This document shows positions 11,663-21,350 of a stretch of DNA of 64,000 nucleotides, piece by piece (the first letter of the stretch is position 1; each line of letters opens with the position of its first letter). The DNA comes from Larix kaempferi (lineage: Eukaryota > Streptophyta > Pinopsida > Pinales > Pinaceae), in the NCBI GenBank assembly GCA_027924585.1, contig BSBM01000361.1, positions 68,112,001 to 68,176,000 on the forward strand. The letters run 5' to 3'. Under the pieces are notes generated by a model. The model was given only the letters and a program-made list of their open reading frames with translations. It ran no database searches and had not been told where the DNA came from. The position numbers and the translations under genes were made by a program.

Positions 11663-12565
11663 CTAAACTCTGGGTCCCACTGAGGAAACCAACGAGGTAG
11701 TTGCACCGCAAGTAGGTTGTTCAACCATGGGGAGAAAATTTTCGGGTGCAGCGGGGGCATTGGGATTGTCATAGGTGAGTTGATCAACCTTGACCACGCG
11801 TCCGTCATGGGGGAACATCATGGTACGAAAAATGGATGAGGCAACCACCCGCATGGCATACATGTAACTGCGGCCAAGTAAGAGGTTATAATCAAGTTGG
11901 GTGTTGATGACCTCTATGTCAATGAGCACTGTTTTACCAGCCAACTAGATGGAGACATTAGCTAAGAGACCTTGGGGTTGAGCCAAACGACCGTCGTAGG
12001 CTCGCAACGTAGTGGTGGACTGCTGGAGAGTAGGGGATCCCGACTTATACCAAACGAATGTGGACATAAAGCATGTAGAGGCACCCTCATCGATGATGCG
12101 CCGATGGATGACAAGATTCTGAACGAATACAAAAACTTGGAATGCTAATGTGGAAGGCAGGCATGGTTCGGATTGGTCCAAATTGAAGACCATCATTCAT
12201 GAATCATTTGGGTCAATAGCACCAATGGCTGAGAGCAAAGTATTGCGCTGTGTAGGGTAGTTTTTTAAGACCTCTAACGCAGACACGGCTGCGGGGGACT
12301 GAGCTAAATCATCTACAATGTTGTAATTAGACGCAGCGCGAGCATTGGGTTTATTGTTGATGCGGTGAAGTGGGAAGCGAGGGGCTTTGGAGGCACCATC
12401 TAGTGGAGCTGGGGGTATGCGTAATGACTGATTGGTGAGATGAGCGTTGGTAGTTTTGTCGGTGGGAGGGGCTTCAGGGGTGGAGCCATATTGGTTCTGA
12501 TGGGTTTGAAGGTTGACATCGGTGAAGGACATCATTAACAAGTGATGGGTACCTGAGTCTATCAT
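11663..12565 (-). pseudogene. Protease region of element A
   Basis: 12196-11945 carries the aspartic protease active-site loop IIDEGASTC. After one stop, 11944-11663 gives KTVLIDIEVINTQLDYNLLLGRSYM, typical of the C-terminal half of Tat-type proteases. 12565-12197 is the preceding Gag-protease linker (GTHHLLMMS, FPLHRINNKPNARAASNYNIVDD). The ancestral enzyme would cleave the Gag-Pol polyprotein in the particle. Confidence 0.8.
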
Positions 12566-14698
12566 GGGTTGATCGGGAGCGGCATAAGTGATTTGTTGTT
12601 GTGGTGGGGGATTGGTCGGTGCCTGAGGAGCTGCGTGCCCTTGGCGGTGGGCATCATCAGTCCAGAGTTGTCGATCCCACTCCAGATGTGGGCAAGCATG
12701 TGTGTAATGGCCATAGACCCCACAAATAGAACAAGGATGGTTTGTTCACAAATTAGTATTGTTGGCTTGCTTGGGCGGCCGATTGGGGTTTTGGTTGGCA
12801 GGTGCCGCGTTATTGTTGTTGGGAGGATTGGGAGGTTGACTGCCTTCGTTTAGAGGGGGGTTTTTCCCACGGTTACGACCTTTGCCATCATTTTGCTGGC
12901 CTTGTTGGCGTTGGTTATTTTGGTTTTGCTGCGGATTCTGTTGGGCATACACTTTCCCTTGGGCAGCAGGTGGGTTCTGGGGTTGTGCAGGTGCGGGAGC
13001 AGGCTGCAGTGGATAATAAGTGGGTGGAGGCGGTGCAGGTGCTAAACCTTGTGGGGGTTGCTGAGACGTCTGTGTGACAGGTTGTGGGTTTTCCGCAGGG
13101 GCTGCCTGTGGTTGGTAATAAGCAGGTGGGGCTTGAGAGGATACAGGAGCTGGTACAGCCTACAGGTGGTAATATGGATGAGGTGCGACCGGGGGGGCGT
13201 AAGCGGGGGATGCATGACCAAAGCACTAAGGTGGACATGAGGGTCCATGGGAATGGTGATGATGTGCCATGGGAGCATACAAATTGGTTGCTCCAGAGTG
13301 AGATGTGGCCTGCTAAAGGTCAGGGCCAGGGCTAGGATGTGCTATGGAAAAGGGTTGGTTATGCAAGGTAATGTGGCCAATGATGTTATCTGCAGCATGG
13401 GATGCCCCCAGCGCATCGTGTCGGGAGGAATCACCGTGGGGGGTATCAGGGATGATGGAATATAGGTAACCAGATTGGGCATAGATAAGGTCAAATTGTT
13501 GGGCTTTGAGGATGGCCTCTTATTCGGATTGGGGTCGCTCGGATGCCACATCCTTGGTGATGACAGGAAGGAGAGATTTTAGAAACCAATCTAAGAAGAT
13601 ACCATCATCTAACTTGATTTTGCAAAGGCTTCGGCGTCGACGCCACTCATGGATGTGGTCAGTGATGTGGGTGGTCGTGTTCTATCTGCAAGATAGTAGG
13701 ATCTCAACTCCCGTGTCATAGTAGACAGGTAACTGAAAGAACTGCAGAAAGGTCGAGGCAAGGAAAGTAAAGGTGGCATGGGTCCCATGGGGCTGCTCGA
13801 TGTACCACATAGCTGCAGAGCCAGTGAGGGTGCGTTGTAACAGATGGAGGCGGACAGAGTTGTCCACTATGGAGTTGGAGGAACATCATAGATGGAAGGA
13901 CATAATGTGGTTCTGGGGGTCTTCACCTACCTTGCCCTCAAACTTAGGGATGTCTGATGGGAGCTTGGTGGGCATGTGAGGCCACGCAGGGTCGTGTCTG
14001 ATGGGATCGTTAGTTAGTCTAGCCAGATCAAGAAGGTTGAGACTAGCCATGAATGGAAAACTAGTAGAAGGATGTGACATACTAGTGGTTGTGACCACGT
14101 TGGGGCCGATGCCCCCAAGTGGAGGGGCTGGATTTGGGTTGGGGATGTTGCCCCCAGGTGGAGGAACGAAGGTGGTATGGGATGGTCCTGCACCGCTAAG
14201 GGTAGTGTGAGTCACTGGTGGAGTTGGGATGGGTATGCTAGCTACTGGAATGGGTACAGTGATTGGAATAGTGGATGTGGGCCCCATCGAGGGCATACCC
14301 AAAGTGGGTGTGGTAGCTGGGTTGGTGGTGGATGCTCCACCAGTGGTCCCTACAAAGAAAGGGTTGGAAGTCATGCCAGCAATGGGGCTAGTTGGTGCAG
14401 TGTAAGTGGGGTTCTCAGAATCTGCCTCAGAATCAGATGTGAAATAAGGGGCGTCAAGGCCGGGGGATGGAGCTCGGTGTCGTCGACGAGTGGGGTCGAG
14501 TGATGAAGCTCTACGTCTATGATGGGTGATGTCAAGTGAACTGTTCTGCGGGGGCTCACCCCAGAGGCACCGAGAATGTCTCGAAGACTCAATGGTGATA
14601 GATGGTGTCAAGTATATGAGGGTTGTGTCGAGTGAAAAATAGCTCAAAAACCCTAATGCAGCCGAGTGTGCAGAAGGAGAGCACAAAAAATATGGCAC
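12566..14698 (-). pseudogene. Gag of element A (multiple stops)
   Basis: 14698-13886 and 13867-13682 are in one frame separated by a stop. They hold the retrotransposon Gag core (MASLNLLDLARLTNDP, PSDIPKFEG, TGSAAMWYIEQPHGTH, FLQFFQLPV). Further TAG/TGA stops follow in the proline/glutamine-rich region. The knuckle CSICGVYGHYTHAC near 12680-12760 is complete CCHC here, whereas B carries Phe for the last Cys. All of it corresponds to B 26160-28460. Confidence 0.8.
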
Positions 14699-15183
14699 TC
14701 AGGCCAACAACCAGCTCAAAACACTCACTATAACAGCTGTGCTACAATAAGTGGAGCGTTAATAAGAATGGTCAGAATGCCAACAAGTAGCAGGTTTCCT
14801 AAAAAATAAAAAATAGTGGACTCGCTAGACCAAAGGGAGGCAAGGGAGCATGCAAACACCTAGCTAAATAGTATTCTGACTCAACCAGACATATCCTTTG
14901 CAAGGTGATGAAATCCAAGTCAGACAATATGGATAGTAGATCCAAGTGGCTAAAGATATCCCCCTACCAGGAGGGACACTGGGTAGACAATCCTAGAAGA
15001 AAGGCAACTAAGATACCCCGTTCATGACACGTCCAGGAAAGGTGAATCTGTAGTTCGGTTTTATCGCCATTGTACCCCCATACAGGTGGTACACTGAAAA
15101 CTACGAAAGGTATGCTTCGGTTACTAAATGGATTGCGGTATTCCACTCAGGCCTTCGGAACCAGTCTGGCTACTTCAACCCTC
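14699..15183 (-). other. Leader of element A, part 1
   Basis: This untranslated stretch upstream of gag aligns with 28470-29316 of B, which has one 307-bp segment duplicated. It is interrupted at 15183 by B and resumes at 31275. I see no gene. Confidence 0.75.
15179..15183. repeat. Target site duplication CCCTC of element B, left copy
   Basis: CCCTC flanks B on both sides (15179-15183 and 31270-31274). The duplication sits in A's leader within 'gactt/tacttcaaccctcct', which B itself carries uninterrupted at 29306-29318. Confidence 0.95.
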
Positions 15184-15906
15184 TGTTGGCCCGGTTTTAC
15201 AACCAGGCTTAGTGCTATGGGCACCTGCTAACTAGTAGCAGCAGTTTCAATGGAAATAAATAACAATAAACTAATTAAACAAGACTATTCATGGGTCTAA
15301 GCAAAGATATGAAGCAAATAACAAAAATAATTTAAAAATCAAGAACAAGAATATATAAAATAAAGAATTTGTATTGAAAGGATGGGGCAAGCAAGTGCTT
15401 GCGGAATCAATACCTCTAATGGCGAGGTTAAATAGCTCCAAGGATGAGCAACTTCCAATCTCCAATGGTCTCTTCTCCAATGTGGTTTGCAATGGCTAAA
15501 ATGCTCAAGGGAGATTTCAGCAGCATAAGGATGAGATAATGGATGGATGGGAAATGAGGAGCCCCTACCACCTTTTTATAGGTTTTGGTGGTGGGAAATA
15601 CCATTTGTGGTTTTGTGGAAACCAAATGGTATTGACCAACATGGTTTAGGTACTTTTCCCTCCTTTTTCCTTTTTTGAATAAAAATAATATTTTAATTCC
15701 CTTTTTAATATTTTTGGGAATTTGGACCCTTTTTTAGGGTTTTTTATGCTTTTTTGGGAAAAATAATCTTTTTTAATGGAAAAAGGGGTGTACTAAGGTC
15801 TTTTGGTGACCTTTTGTTGGTTTCAGAGGCTCTGATGGTGAAAAAGTGGATAAATGGGTCATGTGAATAGGGAAATGAGCTAGTGAGCACTTTTTGGGTG
15901 TTAACA
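15184..15906 (-). repeat. 3' LTR of element B
   Basis: 723 bp, TGTTGGCCCGG to GGGTGTTAACA in plus orientation. It differs from the 5' LTR (30547-31269) at only a handful of positions, such as gttaaat/gttgaat near 15430 and ttttt/ttatt near 15665. Confidence 0.95.
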
Positions 15907-15921
15907 GATTGCCCCCTGATG
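15907..15921 (-). promoter_or_regulatory. Polypurine tract of element B
   Basis: On the minus strand 'cagggggcaat' lies immediately upstream of the 3' LTR, the position where plus-strand DNA synthesis is primed. A purine run ending a few bases before the LTR is usual for gypsy elements. Confidence 0.7.
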
Positions 15922-17560
15922 TGTGAGGGCAGGAGCTCATCGTATGGCCGATAGACATCATAGTTCATTTGTCTTTTTCTGGTGTTTTTAGGGGAGAGAA
16001 GAGACCGGTTGGAGACTGGAGCCACGGCCCTTGGAAGCTACAAAAAACAAAAAATATTACATGGCCTCAATATGAATGAGGTATAATCTCTGATAAAGGA
16101 CGAGGCGGGCATTCCCATGCTCGTATCAAGACATATACAAAACAATTAGTCCCAAGAAGGGGGATCTAATACGTAAAGAAACATACTGGTACATCATAAT
16201 GGTCCAGAGGGGACATTATTGTGGGATATACTCATGATCATGGCTGATCTCAATAACTGATACACTGGAATAACTGTTGAACTGCTGAAACTGAAGGTGT
16301 CCAACATCTGTAGGGACTCAAAGACTATGAGTCATCTCTGAGCAATAATGTAACTGTATACTCAAGGGAGTATGAAACTGGGGTAAATCTGAATACTGTC
16401 GCCATGCGCAACCCGGATCTCTATAGAAAAAGTGTAACTGGTGTTATCCATAGGTAGACTCTCAAATGTGGAGGAGTCAGGTGGCATCCGGGGTCTTCGA
16501 CTAATAACTGAACGGACCAATCCCCTGTGCGAGTCTCAACGATGCGATCAAGGTGTTGAAGTCGAGCATGTGAGAAACAACCATTCGGAGAGGCACTGAG
16601 GATTCCTCTCGAAATGATTCGTAGGCACTCATCATAAATGGTAATGAGTCCAAGACACAGGGACCTCTAGGTCTATCCTCTGGAATCAATGTAGTTGTCG
16701 TCGACAGAGGGAGACCAGCAACTAACAAGGCAATGATGTTTCCTTGATAGGAGCACGAGGTGTAGAACTGAAGTGATGTAGTACTGATGGTAGGACTGAC
16801 ATACTTGTGGGGAAGGGAAATAACTGGGTCAAAAAATGGGTAGACTCAAACTTTCTTTGTTCAGAGCATGATGACATGGTTGACCTGGCAGCGTAGGGAA
16901 CTGACTTGTAGGTGTGGGGATCATTGCTATGACTGAATGGTATATATTAAATCTGGGGGGGAGGACGAGCTGATAGGTGCTGTTGAGGGATTATCAAGGT
17001 GACGTACCGCAGAATACTCTGAACAAAGGCGACCAAAATGGGGAAGCTGCCATATGAGTAGATGTGATCTGTCGTGGCGCCAAGAGGCACCATTCTTCCT
17101 TCTTCGTAGTTTTAATGAGCTCCAAAAAGTGTGCTCTGAAATCGTACGGTCCTGTGGATTTTGTGAGCCCAGGACGGCGCATGCTCATGGTTGCTTTCAT
17201 GTTTAGAGAGTCTGAAAACGGTAAGTGGACTCTGTTGGTGTTTCTTTTTCGTAAGTTTAGTCTCCAAGGCACGAAAAAGGATAAAATGATGCAGATGGAG
17301 AACTCTTCTAGCCGATGTGACTAGAGTATACCTTTTTCGTAATTAGTCTACAAGGTCCGGAAAAGGGGTAAACTTATACCAGGTAGACGCCCTTTCAGAT
17401 ACGTTTAGCGAGCATGAAAGGAAGCAAGATTGCTCGGCGATCTTTTCATTGTTTTAGGAGTCAGAAAAGAGCTTAACAGAAACTCCCTAAGTGCCTTTTT
17501 CGTAAAAGAGGTTGCTCGGCCCGAAAAAGGGATAAAATTATACCGAACAAAAATGGACTG
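15922..17560. other. 3' non-coding region of element B
   Basis: No supported gene lies between the polypurine tract and the tandem array. Parts are conserved with element A (for example 16567-16800 with 1-80 plus 3244-3420, and 17310-17540 with 3980-4210), which gives the reference for A's missing stretch. Confidence 0.6.
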
Positions 17561-17569
17561 ATGAGGGCG

Positions 17570-18290
17570 AAAAAAGGTTTCAAGCATCGTCATCAGTGCG
17601 GAAAACTGGATCCGGTGACCTAAGGATTGTCAAAAACGGAGAAGGGCTGATGTGGCACGCAAACCGAGGTGATGTGGGGGGCAGAAAAAATGCCCTGTAA
17701 ATCTAGAGGTGAGAGCGAGAAATGATCTCGAGCGTCATCATGAGTGCGGAAAATTGAATCCGGCCATATAAGGCACGTCGAAAACGGAGAACGGCCGATG
17801 TGGCACGCAAACCGAGGCGACGAGGGGGGGCATGGGAAAAAATGCCCGGAAAATCTAAAGGTGAGAGCGAGAAATGATCTTGAGCGTCATCACGAGCGCG
17901 GAAAACTGAATCCGGCGATATAAGGCACGTCGAAAACGGAGAACGGCCGATGTGGCATGCAAACCGAGGCGACGAGGGGGGGCATGGGAAAAAATGCCCA
18001 GAAAATCTAAAGGTGAGAGCGAGAAATGATCTCGAGCGTCATCACGAGCGCGGAAAACTGAATCCGGCGATATAAGGCACGTCGAAAACGGAGAACGGGC
18101 GATGTGGCACGCAAACCGAGGCGACGAGGGGGGGCATGGGAAAAAATGCCCAGAAAATCTAAAGGTGAGAGCGAGAAATTATCTCGAGCGTCATCACGAG
18201 CGCGGAAAACTGAATCCGGCGATATAAGGCACGTCGAAAATGGAGAACGGCCGATGTGGCACGCAAACCGAGGCCACGAGAGAGGCCAAA
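17570..18290. repeat. 152-bp tandem array upstream of B's antisense promoter
   Basis: About four and a half copies occur with an exact period of 152 bp: the word 'cgaaaacgg' starts at 17779, 17931, 18083 and 18235. Each unit carries GATGTGGCACGCAAACCGAG and GAGAGCGAGAAATGATCTCG. The array ends about 150 bp before the TATA box of the PMD gene, where an enhancer-like repeat would be expected. Confidence 0.9.
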
Positions 18291-18436
18291 AAATGGTGAA
18301 AAAATGGACTTCGTGAAAACGAGAAACGGAAAGAACCTGTATGAAGTTCTCGCTGTGCTGATCCCAACGGTACCAACGGTTTGAGAAATGGACTTCGTCT
18401 GCTACCGCAATGGTTGTTTGAAATTTGTGGAATTTC

Positions 18437-18445
18437 TATAAATAG
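18437..18445 (+). promoter_or_regulatory. TATA box of antisense PMD gene of element B
   Basis: TATAAATAG matches the plant TATA consensus and lies on the strand opposite to gag-pol. A transcript starting about 30 bp downstream would have a short 5' exon ending at the donor GCAG|GTAACT (18560/18561). Element A has the same box in the homologous place. Confidence 0.65.
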
Positions 18446-18560
18446 GGCGTGGGGCCCAAAATGACATTTCATTGTTACGTGTGAGTTTGATAGAGCTGTC
18501 AGAGCTATTTCTCGATTTCCGGGAGATTTCACCGTTGGTTTTCGATTTAGCGAGTTGCAG

Positions 18561-18974
18561 GTAACTCTATTCGCCTTAACCTTGTCAATTATGTCTTTTT
18601 TGTTTGGCGGCGGGCCCCCGAAGGCTGCGAAACTCCACGTTGACTCTCCAACGTGGAACCGCGCGGGTTTCGGGGCTGAACCCGCGATGAACCGCGCGGG
18701 TTCTAGGCTCACAGTCGCGATGTTCATCGCGACTGTGAAGTAGGAACCCGCGATGTTCATCGCGAGTTCATGGGGGATAGTCGTGATGTTCATCGCGACT
18801 GTCCGGCCAAAACCCGCGATGTTCATCGCGGGTTTTTTCATGGATCCCGCGATTGCCATCGCGGCTTTTTGTGGAAAAGCCGCGATGGGCATCGCGGCTT
18901 TTTGTGTAAAAGCCGCGATGGGGTTTTTCTAAATTTTTTGTGCTGGGGCTAAATTTTTTTCTGTTTTTTGGCAG
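18561..18974 (+). other. Predicted intron 1 (5' UTR intron) of B's PMD gene
   Basis: The donor is GCAG|GTAACTC and the acceptor is a T-rich tract ending TTTTTTGGCAG|GATG. The acceptor lies one base before the PMD start codon. The 414-bp interval contains the inverted-repeat array. The donor is conserved in A (G5028|GT). The intron is predicted, not shown by transcripts. Confidence 0.6.
18600..18925. repeat. Array of CGCGATG hairpins in intron 1
   Basis: At least six consecutive inverted repeats have arms of the form CGCGATG and CATCGCG around a mostly 2-base centre. 18711-18736 has perfect 12-bp arms around TT. One near 18809-18836 has about 13-bp arms around TT. 18875-18902 has perfect 13-bp arms around GG. 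Others (18747-18765, 18778-18801, 18845-18865) are imperfect. The words CCGCGCGGGTTT and CACAGTCGCGATG also occur in B's leader cluster at 30045-30355. Confidence 0.9.
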
Positions 18975-18975
18975 G

Positions 18976-20411
18976 ATGTTGCGGAGACCTCAGTCTGTGT
19001 GGCGGGAGAGGGAGATCGACGCTGATCTCATGTTGAGGATTGAGATTGATGCAGGGGTTAGACAGACCCTGGCCATGAGCGGACTCTTGAAGTTCGCTCA
19101 GATCCCTCCTATACGTTCAGTGAGACGTCTCCTGAACAAGCTTGTGTAGTGGTGGGTGCCGGCAGAGGGTGCCTTCATTATTGGTGGTGATAGGTTGGAG
19201 ATCACTCTCACAGATGTATATTTTTTGACTGGGTTGCCTCGCTTGGGTGAGGTGGGTGATATTTCGCCGAGGTTGCCTCCGGGTATAGATATGGAGGACC
19301 TCTTACAGACTTTCTGTGTGGATGATGCTGTTTTGGTAAACAGCTCTATTAGTCTGAAGTTCCTACGTGAGTGGGATATGCGGGCTGTTGGTGCTTGCAT
19401 TCTGAAGATATTGGGTGCTGCTGCACCACATCGTATGTCTGGGGTGCAGACGATGATGGTGGATTCCGTTCTACAGGGTACCTACTATGCCTGGGCGCAG
19501 ATGTTCCTGGCTGGTGTCCGGAGAGATCTGGACAAGGCCATTAGAGAGGGAGGCGAGTTTTGTTACGCCTCGTTTTTATGCTTTTTTTTCTTTGAGCGGG
19601 TGCCAACCTTGCGGCCACGGGTACCCGTTCGTGCTGGGCTTCCGAGTGAGCCTCGTATGATGAGGTGGGGGCAGATGATGCCCCGTGCTGGCGGTGGTGT
19701 CCGCGGCTATTTCACGGAGGATTTCTATCAGCAGTGGGAGCAGATGCCTCTGGTTATTGAGGACTATCCCTACGCCGACATGGACTACCGAGGTGACGCA
19801 GAGATGCCTCGTGCCCCAGGACAGGCCTGGAGTTTGGATGGTATGTTTGTGTCTTATTTGATATTATATCATATGTTGTTTGATTTATCATTGATGATTT
19901 TTTTTTTGTATAGTATCTGATGGCTTACTTGTTTTGTGCAGATGTGGGTCCAGTGCCACCACCTGACTATGTGGCTCGGCAGGGGCGGGCAATGGTGGTC
20001 GCCCGTCCACCTGTACCTGTACCTCCTCCGCGTGGTGGAGGATATGCAGCCCGTGGGCGAGGGGTTGTCCCTCATGATGACGCCATAGATGGTGTCCGAC
20101 GGACCTTAGCCCGGATCGTAGCTGGGCTCCCCGAGGATGGTTGGAGGGACCTTGATCGGGATATTTTGCAGGGATGTCTCGGTGCGCCGCCTGAGTGGCA
20201 GTCGCTCCTGTTGAGGGCAGCGGTGTTTGTGGCGAGGTACGGGGGTGGTGGACGAGATGCTCCGACAGGGCCGGCTCAGGGGAGGATACGTCTGAGGGAC
20301 GATCCAGCGGGGCCAGCAGAGAGGCGAGTTCGGGGTCGTCATGACCCGGCGGGGCCGGCGGAGGAGGAGTCGGAGGAGGAGCCGGAGGACCCTAGGGATC
20401 CAGATGAGTAG
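18976..20411 (+). pseudogene. PMD (plant mobile domain) antisense gene of element B, one internal stop
   Basis: Exons 18976-19840 and 19942-20411 join in frame (865 + 470 = 1335 bases) to 444 codons plus a stop. One in-frame TAG at 19147 (codon 58) is probably a GAG-to-TAG change in the PMD motif 'LV.WW'. Recognised blocks are LLKFAQIPPI (residue 38 on), LEITLTDVYFLTGLPRLG, DMEDLL, GTYYAWAQMFLAGV, FCYASFLCFFFFERVP, YFTEDFYQQWEQMP and a proline/arginine-rich then highly acidic C-terminus (EEESEEEPEDP). This architecture is that of PMD proteins (MAIN/MAIL family in plants, also carried by transposable elements); MAIN/MAIL proteins act in the nucleus and affect silencing and expression of transposons. 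The gene lies antisense to gag-pol with its own TATA box. Its role in the element is unknown. Confidence 0.8.
19841..19941 (+). other. Intron 2 of B's PMD gene
   Basis: 101 bp, GTATGTTTG...TTTTGTGCAG, phase 1 (GAT codon split). Removing it joins the two frames and keeps the reading frame. Its position is the same as A's 6368-6463 intron, which supports real splicing. Confidence 0.8.
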
Positions 20412-20808
20412 ATATATTGTATCTGCCCCCAAATGCTGATGAGCATATGGGGGAGCATTTTTGTATGACAGATGTATTTTTTGTATATCGGGTGCTGAGG
20501 GCACTTATGACATTTGACTATTTGATTTATATATATATGTGGATATATTTTTTGAGATATATTGTCGTGTATGCACGTGGATGCACATTTGTCGTTTGTA
20601 TATGCCCGTGGAGGCACATGTTATGCACGTGGATGCAGTATGTTTGTTGATTTATGTATGCCCGTGGAGGCACCTGTTATGCACATGGATGCATTATTTG
20701 GTTTGTTTGTTTTATGCCCGTGGAGGCACATGTTATGCACGTGGATGCAATATTGGTTTTGGTATATGCCCGTGGAGGCACATGTTTTGCACATGGATGC
20801 ATTTTTGT
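20412..20808. repeat. Convergent intergenic region with GCACGTGGATGCA repeats, element B
   Basis: From about 20570 to 20805 four units of roughly 60 bp combine GCCCGTGGAGGCACATGTT with TGCAC(G/A)TGGATGCA. Some contain the G-box core CACGTG. The block lies tail-to-tail between the PMD gene (plus) and the second RNase H (minus). It could be transcribed from both strands; termination or small-RNA roles are speculation. Confidence 0.8.
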
Positions 20809-21246
20809 TTATGGATATGACATGATGTGATTGGTGTGCCAGTCGAGGACACTGTTGGCCATATTATCTGCTACACTATTGAGGTGTCTTGGGACATGTG
20901 TGAATGTAATGGATTCAAACTGTCTAACCATTTGTTTAGTGCACAGGAATTTTCTGAAAAGACAGGGATCGCGTACCTGGTAATCATTGTTGAGCTGGGA
21001 AACTAGGAGCTGTGAGTCCAAAAAAACGTTGAGGTGATGTATGCTCATCTGGAGAGCAGCGGCGAGGAGACCGGTCACGGCATCGTATTCAGCTTGATTA
21101 TTGGTGGCGGCACCTAAACATACTCCGTCAATGTGAATTAATTCATGTGAAGGGGAGTATATTACCCAAGCTGCGGAGGCGAGATTGGGGGACCAACGGC
21201 TTGCACCATCAGTGAAACCGACATGGCAGAGTGGAAGAGGCTCCAT
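20809..21246 (-). CDS. Second (archaeal-type) RNase H of element B
   Basis: The 145-residue open frame starts at a true ATG (21246) that directly follows 'gaccacag', a splice-acceptor-like site. Catalytic positions are complete: D in GFTDGAS (about residue 12), E in NNQAEYDA, D in FLDSQLLVSQL and D in VADNMAN, plus the FTHVPRHLNS block. This pattern is the archaeal-type RNase H found as an extra domain in Tat/Ogre elements. It would remove the RNA strand during reverse transcription. It is a separate frame about 105 bp downstream of the pol stop and after integrase. The acceptor-like site is conserved in A, so splicing to pol or to the leader is possible. Confidence 0.85.
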   Translation of the reverse strand: MEPLPLCHVGFTDGASRWSPNLASAAWVIYSPSHELIHIDGVCLGAATNNQAEYDAVTGLLAAALQMSIHHLNVFLDSQLLVSQLNNDYQVRDPCLFRKFLCTKQMVRQFESITFTHVPRHLNSVADNMANSVLDWHTNHIMSYP

Positions 21247-21350
21247 CTGTGGTCATGCAGAGAAAAACAAATATTTAGGTTTTTTGAAATTTTTTGTGAA
21301 CGAAAAATGTATGCCTATACTAAAATGGACGATGGTGTCCATCAGATTTT

